This document shows, in pieces, positions 59,353 through 64,000 of a DNA stretch of 64,000 bases. Made by a program: the position numbers and the translations under genes. The stretch's first letter is position 1. Every line of letters begins with the position of its first letter. The stretch is from Pythium myriotylum (lineage: Eukaryota; Oomycota; Peronosporomycetes; Pythiales; Pythiaceae), in the NCBI GenBank assembly GCA_023091665.1, contig JALJCQ010000006.1:1240001-1304000 (forward strand). The letters are read 5' to 3'. The notes below the pieces were generated by a model, which was not told the origin of the DNA, ran no database searches, and saw only the letters and a program-made list of their open reading frames with translations.

Positions 59353-60813
59353 ATGAGCGCCATGTCGAATGCAAAAACTGGAGCTGGGAAGCCTGTTCCT
59401 GTTCCCATCGATGTCACACCACAGACAGCAGTTTTGCTCATCCAATTCGAAGCCCTGGAACATGACGAGACAATTCGGGGAGAGCTGAAGAAACGAGGAT
59501 TTGTGATCACGACTCAAACGCTTGTCAGCTTCTCCCCAAGGGATGCAAGAGAGTTTGTGCTGACGGTAAGCAACCCTGAAAGTTCCATCAACCCCAAGCC
59601 TACAGAGGACGAAGGTCCCGACATTGTTTCGGTCCAGTCGTCACAGGAGAAAGTTGCATCATCAAGATCCCCTCGCCACTCCACTGAGGATAAACCTGAG
59701 CCAGGCAAACCTTGCCTGCACGATTTGATTGATGGGTTGGCACAAGGTCCAGTGCTGGTGTTGGCAGTGGAAAAGGTGAACGCAGTCGCCGAGTTACTAG
59801 ACCTTACTGGTCCAGCGACTTCAGACGCATGGGTCTCCGAACCTCATTGCCTGCGAGCTCGGTTTGGAGTCGACTCCAAGCGATTTGGCGTCCTTTCCAC
59901 CCAACACGAATCGACTAGTTGTCGCGAACTGGAGTTTCTCCTTGCACTTACCCGTACTTCATCCGTGGTGTCGCCTAGTCCCCATGACCAACTCCGTGCG
60001 AAGACACTCAAGTCGACGGCCGTCGAACTAGACCAACTGCTTCATTTTCTGTTTCCTAACCACGTCCTTCACCCCAATTCGACAGGGCGTCTGTTTGTTT
60101 TTGGGTTGTACGGCCCGCTCGACGGTCAAGCGCGCCTTTTGTCGGGGGAAAAAGGGCTCCACATCGTCACAGACCGCGAACTGGATACGATGTCGAACCG
60201 TATTGAACGAGAAGATATTCTCAGCATATATGGAATGTGCTCTCTATCTCAAGAGGAAGAAGAGGAAGTACTGAGAACTGTGGATGGGGTACTGAAGACC
60301 TTTCCTCGCCACTCGAAGCGAGACGTTCAAGCACTTTTCCGCAGACTACCGACAGCACCAGACGGTACATTGAGTTTCCATGACATTCAGGAGTTCGTAT
60401 AGTCGCTCTGTGACTGCCATCAACTTTTGATCACTTACCTTGGTCTGCATGCTAGTGTCATCATCAAGGAGCGCTGTCGCCGCGTTCTTTGCATGAAGGA
60501 GAGAGTTCATCCAGCGTTGGCACCTGCCATAAGGAACAAGTTCCACGAGTCGCTGGTTCGCATGACGAAGACCAAACAGGAAATTGCGCCGCCGTCTATG
60601 TTTATGAGGGATGTTGGCTTCACGGGAGCGGAGAATGCCGCCCTTATATCTCGGCTTCTTAGCAGCCATGCGTTTGAGATTTGTCACTTGGACGATTGCA
60701 ACTCACCTGAGCTAACCCAAAACGCGCGCCTACTGCGAGATCGCGTACGCCACACTGGAGACGCACGTGTTCCGTGGAGCTCGAGTGCAATCAGTAAGAC
60801 TAAACAGTTCTGA
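59353..60813 (+). CDS. NDK-domain protein with C-terminal EF-hand-like region
   Basis: Exons 59353-60396 and 60469-60813 give 462 aa. The first ~45 residues (AVLLIQFEALEHDETIRGEL) and then GPVLVLAVEKVNAVAELLDLTGPATSDAW, CLRARFGVDSKRFGVLSTQHESTSC match the nucleoside diphosphate kinase fold: the phosphate-binding RARF-G block and the catalytic-His region. His is kept (QHESTS), but the usual NxxHGSDS is HESTS, so activity is doubtful. A Ser/Pro linker splits the NDK region between strands. The C-terminus has two helix-loop-helix-like segments (SNRIEREDILSIYGMCSL; FRRLPTAPDGTLSFHDIQEF), then a basic domain. NDK plus EF-hand order is found in axonemal proteins (inference). 5' exons may be missing. 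Confidence 0.6.
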
Positions 60814-60860
60814 AAGAAATGCATTTCTCGATATGGCTCTACCAGGGGTATATGTTGCGT

Positions 60861-63710
60861 TTAAGTGCTTGGGTTCGACTTGCGTTTTTTCTTCGATCCA
60901 GAAGAACTTTGGGGAGCCGCAGCAATCTCTTCCACAAATCCCGTTCGTTCGTCGTCAATCTGACGTTTTAAATACTTCATCCCAGCAAGATTGAACCCCA
61001 TACGGTTCTTGTTAGCGACGAGTTGCTTCCGAAGTCGCACCCATAGAACTTCGAGTTCGTTAAACAGATTCTTTCGCTGACTGATAGCACCGTGGTGAAG
61101 CTTGAGCAGGTACAGGAGCACTTGGCAGCAGAATTCAACCTCCAGATGATTCGAGATCGTCTGAAGTAAGAGCCCAATGAGCTTTTCAACGTACTCAAAA
61201 GGTAGTACTATCAATGCCTCCTCCATATCGTGCGGACGGACTCGGCGCAGCGTGTTCAGCAAATACTTCAAAGGGGAGTAACCCAATAAGAGAATGTTTG
61301 GTGTCCGGAATGGCAAACCATCTTGCTTCTTGCCCGCATTCTCGCCCTTTGTTTTCGCCAGGTCCTTCGCTTTCTTTTCGTAGAGTCGCTCGAAGTCAGC
61401 AATATCGTTAAGTTCCTTACATGCGAGTTCAACCGCTTCCATCAGGCTTTCAGCAGCGCGAACCGACTCAATGGTCTTTTTTGTCGCGGTAGCTGAGTTC
61501 TCTGCGACGTCGTCGGTTTCCCCATCTTTCCCCAGGGCAGGGGCTTTGCGGTTATTGTTCTCGTTCACAAGCTCCTCCTCGAAGAGTTCTTCGAGTTCCT
61601 TGTCTTTCTCTTCTTCAATGAAAACTTGATCCTCTGTGCGAATGTACTTCACAATTGACCTATCTTGCGAGCAGCTTACGACGAAACCTCCGTCGTTCGA
61701 CACAGCTAGTCCCCACACCTCGCCGAAATGCTGGTGATCAATCTTCAAAATGCGTTCAAAATGGTCTCCGTCCCAGTAAGCAATTGTCTTGTCCTTTGAC
61801 GCGGTGAAGAAATGATGTGTCTTCTTTACAAAACGAACAGCCATGATCGAGTCTTGATGTGCGAAGATCGACTTATGGCAGTCACCAAAGTCAAGACCCC
61901 AGAGCTTGACATTTTTATCCGCCGATGCAGTGACTAGCAAAGAGTCATCCGAAGATATGTCCATTGACATCACGGGCAGCTTGTGACCGTACAGACTCAC
62001 AAAGAACTTCAGGGAGTCATCGTGGAAGATTTTAACAGTGCTATCCAGCAGAGCGACTGCGACTAGGAGTTTCTTGGCGTCTTTTGTATTCGAGAACTTG
62101 ACACAAAGTACGTCGTCAGTCATCTTGAGCAGCCGGGAGTGACTTAATCCCAGGCGTAGACCTTCGTTCTCAACGCGATGCATCTCGAAGTCCCAGAAGT
62201 TAACATGTTGATCAGCACCACCGGTGACAATGCCTTTCCCATCAGGCCTTACATCGATCGACCACACCGCACTACCGTTGTGGGCGTTTTCTTCTTTCCA
62301 AATGCACTCACCTGAGTTAAGATCAAAGAGTAGGAGGGTCCCGTGTTTAGTACCGACGACAACGTGCATGTTGCCAGGTGCGAAAGCAGCAGAAAGCGCG
62401 AGTGAAATGCTGTCGCTTAAGGTCCGAATACATTGCATTGAGCGAGCATTCCAGATCTTGACTGATGCGCTTGATAGAGAAAGAATAAGCTGGTCATCGG
62501 AGCTCACAGCGACGAAACGAACATCCGAACGGTGCCCACTAAGCGCAAGGGTGTGCGACTTCGCATACCGTGACTCCAGATCATCTGCACTTGGAGTCAA
62601 CGTGTAGACCTCGATCGAGTTGTTTTGCAGGCCAAGGAGAAGCGAGGTTGTGCCATCTTTTGCCACGTCCGGAGAAAATGCAAACGACTTGATGCGGTGT
62701 GCTGATCGGACAACGCACAGGAGCTCTAGTTCATCCGTTGCCGAGTTCTCTTTCTCGTCGTCCTGTTGATCCACACTTTCAATAGTGGAAGTCTCACTCG
62801 TCTGTGGCAGCTTTTCTTGCTTTCTCTTCGATTTTTCTCGTTGCCGCTTCTCGCGGCGAAGCTGCTTCTTCTTGATCTCTTCTTTCGATCGAAGCTTGTA
62901 AATTTCGATAGTCTTGCCAGAGCTCTGTACACCAACGAGATCCCCGCGGACACTGTATGATACACGAACTGCTCTTTCGTTGGATTGGCGGTGAACTGAC
63001 CCCATAAGCTTCAGCCACTCAGTTCCCGGATCATCAGAATCCTCAGGCGACTGAATTTGCCACACTCGCAACTGGTTGTCAGAAGCACCAGTAACGAGCC
63101 GGTCACCAGATGTGTTCACGTCCAGGGACCAGACTTCGTTGCGGTGGCCAACACAAGTCTGCATGCAATGCTGGGTTTCAAGATCCCACACTTTGACCAG
63201 TGTGTCCTTGGACGAGGACACGAGCATTGACTCGCCCTTGGTACCAATAAATGCGATCGCAGTAACAGCATCCTTGTGACCCTTAAGGCGGAAGAGGCCG
63301 CTTTGACTGACAACATCCCAAACAATAATGTCGGTGTCCCGGGAGCCAGAGGCCAATAAAGCCCCGTCCGCCTTGTACCGCAGGCACTCAACGGCGGCCT
63401 TGTGACCATCCAGGGTGACTTCGAGCACACCCGTAGCGAATCGGAAGATGCGCACCACACCGGTGGAGTAGCCTGCAGCGACGAACGCTCCGTCGGGACT
63501 GAGCGCCAGCGCTGTGACCTGTCCGGAGTTGTTGTCGCCGCTGCGAAGCTCGCGAACTTTGTTGCCCTGACGGATGTTCCACACGACGATGTCCTTGAGC
63601 GCCGGTGCGATGACGAAGCGGCCGCTTTGGTCGTAGATCACGTTTCCTTCGAGCGCGGCGATGACGCCGAACGCGGCGTCGCGCTCGTAGCGCAGGTACG
63701 ACTTGACCAT
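60861..63710 (-). CDS. WDR3: U3 snoRNP/SSU processome protein WDR3 (UTP12)
   Basis: A 949-aa protein with 12-13 WD40 repeats forming two propellers, and the C-terminal UTP12 domain. It is part of the UTP-B subcomplex that organises pre-18S rRNA in the nucleolus. The N-terminus MVKSYLRYERDAAFGVIAAL and IVVWNIRQGNKVREL, GHKAAVECLRYKADGALLAS, GSRDTDIIVWDVVSQSGLFR, LKGHKDAVTAIAF, and VGHRNEVWSLDV match WDR3 closely. A KKKQLRREKRQREKSKRKQE-type basic stretch near residue 300 is a likely nuclear/nucleolar signal. The UTP12 region includes MEEALIVLPFEYVEKLIGLL and LHHGAISQRKNL. ATG at 63710 is the first ATG and the family start. It converges with the NDK gene (47 bases) and is divergent from MON2. 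Confidence 0.95.
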   Translation of the reverse strand: MVKSYLRYERDAAFGVIAALEGNVIYDQSGRFVIAPALKDIVVWNIRQGNKVRELRSGDNNSGQVTALALSPDGAFVAAGYSTGVVRIFRFATGVLEVTLDGHKAAVECLRYKADGALLASGSRDTDIIVWDVVSQSGLFRLKGHKDAVTAIAFIGTKGESMLVSSSKDTLVKVWDLETQHCMQTCVGHRNEVWSLDVNTSGDRLVTGASDNQLRVWQIQSPEDSDDPGTEWLKLMGSVHRQSNERAVRVSYSVRGDLVGVQSSGKTIEIYKLRSKEEIKKKQLRREKRQREKSKRKQEKLPQTSETSTIESVDQQDDEKENSATDELELLCVVRSAHRIKSFAFSPDVAKDGTTSLLLGLQNNSIEVYTLTPSADDLESRYAKSHTLALSGHRSDVRFVAVSSDDQLILSLSSASVKIWNARSMQCIRTLSDSISLALSAAFAPGNMHVVVGTKHGTLLLFDLNSGECIWKEENAHNGSAVWSIDVRPDGKGIVTGGADQHVNFWDFEMHRVENEGLRLGLSHSRLLKMTDDVLCVKFSNTKDAKKLLVAVALLDSTVKIFHDDSLKFFVSLYGHKLPVMSMDISSDDSLLVTASADKNVKLWGLDFGDCHKSIFAHQDSIMAVRFVKKTHHFFTASKDKTIAYWDGDHFERILKIDHQHFGEVWGLAVSNDGGFVVSCSQDRSIVKYIRTEDQVFIEEEKDKELEELFEEELVNENNNRKAPALGKDGETDDVAENSATATKKTIESVRAAESLMEAVELACKELNDIADFERLYEKKAKDLAKTKGENAGKKQDGLPFRTPNILLLGYSPLKYLLNTLRRVRPHDMEEALIVLPFEYVEKLIGLLLQTISNHLEVEFCCQVLLYLLKLHHGAISQRKNLFNELEVLWVRLRKQLVANKNRMGFNLAGMKYLKRQIDDERTGFVEEIAAAPQSSSGSKKKRKSNPST

Positions 63711-63876
63711 CTTGTCTGCAATTGAGCTTCCCACCAGCCAAGTGGAGTCACCAACCAAGCCAACTCTTCAGAAAGCGTTTTTTAGAAAAACGAATAAAAA
63801 AGCGCTTTTGGTGGTCCTCTATTGAGGGAGATCATCATCATCAGAGCTCCCTTGACAAAGGCTCCTTCAAGACGCC

Positions 63877-64000
63877 ATGGACTTCCTCCGGCTCCTGTCC
63901 GACGACCTGCAGGTGCTGCGCGGCGAGACCAAGAAGAAGTACCCAGTCGTGAAGGAGGCCGTGGACAAGGCGCTCGAGACGCTCCCGTATCTCCAAAAGC
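63877..64000 (+). CDS. MON2: MON2-like trafficking protein, N-terminal start only
   Basis: Only 41 codons are inside the window. MDFLRLLSDDLQVLRGETKK and KYPVVKEAVDKALETLPYLQ match the start of the DCB domain of MON2, a large HEAT-repeat relative of the Arf-GEFs Sec7/BIG that acts at the trans-Golgi and endosomes. In MON2 the block of leucines, LxxLRxExKKKxPxVKEAxE, is conserved. The gene starts 166 bases from WDR3 on the other strand. The call rests on a short fragment, so the BIG/Sec7 Arf-GEF family is an alternative. Confidence 0.65.
   Translation, partial: MDFLRLLSDDLQVLRGETKKKYPVVKEAVDKALETLPYLQK

Overview
The window is nuclear DNA from a flagellate stramenopile, most probably an oomycete (genus not determinable by eye). 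The grounds are: dense, mostly intron-poor protein genes; short introns (about 40-180 bp) with GT..AG ends; a Dicer-like double RNase III enzyme; a local expansion of GlpF-type aquaglyceroporins; and several cilium/flagellum genes. No tRNA, rRNA, CRISPR array or recognisable transposon was found. All exon joins below were assembled by eye from reading frame, splice dinucleotides and family continuity; most give totals divisible by three.

Layout. 1-11.6 kb: the end of a Dicer-like gene, a bZIP factor, a five-exon coiled-coil protein, a TBC1D22-type Rab-GAP, a small TAZ-like zinc-finger protein, a mitochondrial-looking protein of unknown function, and eIF3f. 11.6-31.8 kb: a 3061-residue nephrocystin-4 homologue carrying 14 EF-hands, checkpoint clamp subunit RAD9, the UFM1 ligase UFL1, a small acidic protein, and a large WD40/EF-hand protein. 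31.9-46.1 kb: six aquaglyceroporin genes, arranged as a nested palindrome. The outermost pair (AQP1/AQP6) is near-identical and inverted. The inner pair (AQP3/AQP5) sits in ~2.4 kb inverted-repeat arms around a ~4 kb loop that holds a third near-identical copy (AQP4). 46.2-64 kb: MPS1/TTK kinase with its TPR domain, cysteinyl-tRNA synthetase, an unknown type I membrane protein, a divergent SLC1-type transporter, a 113-aa membrane protein, a FAM228-like protein, pyruvate kinase, an NDK-domain protein, the SSU-processome protein WDR3/UTP12, and the start of MON2.

How they fit together. Most genes are housekeeping (translation, ribosome assembly, glycolysis, checkpoint, spindle, trafficking). 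NPHP4 is a known ciliary protein, and the WD40/EF-hand, FAM228-like and NDK/EF-hand proteins are probably flagellar too, consistent with a zoospore-forming organism. Many genes are divergent pairs sharing 130-320 bp, or convergent pairs with 13-80 bp between stops. The parts most worth attention are the aquaporin palindrome with its apparent gene conversion, and the EF-hand array inserted into nephrocystin-4.
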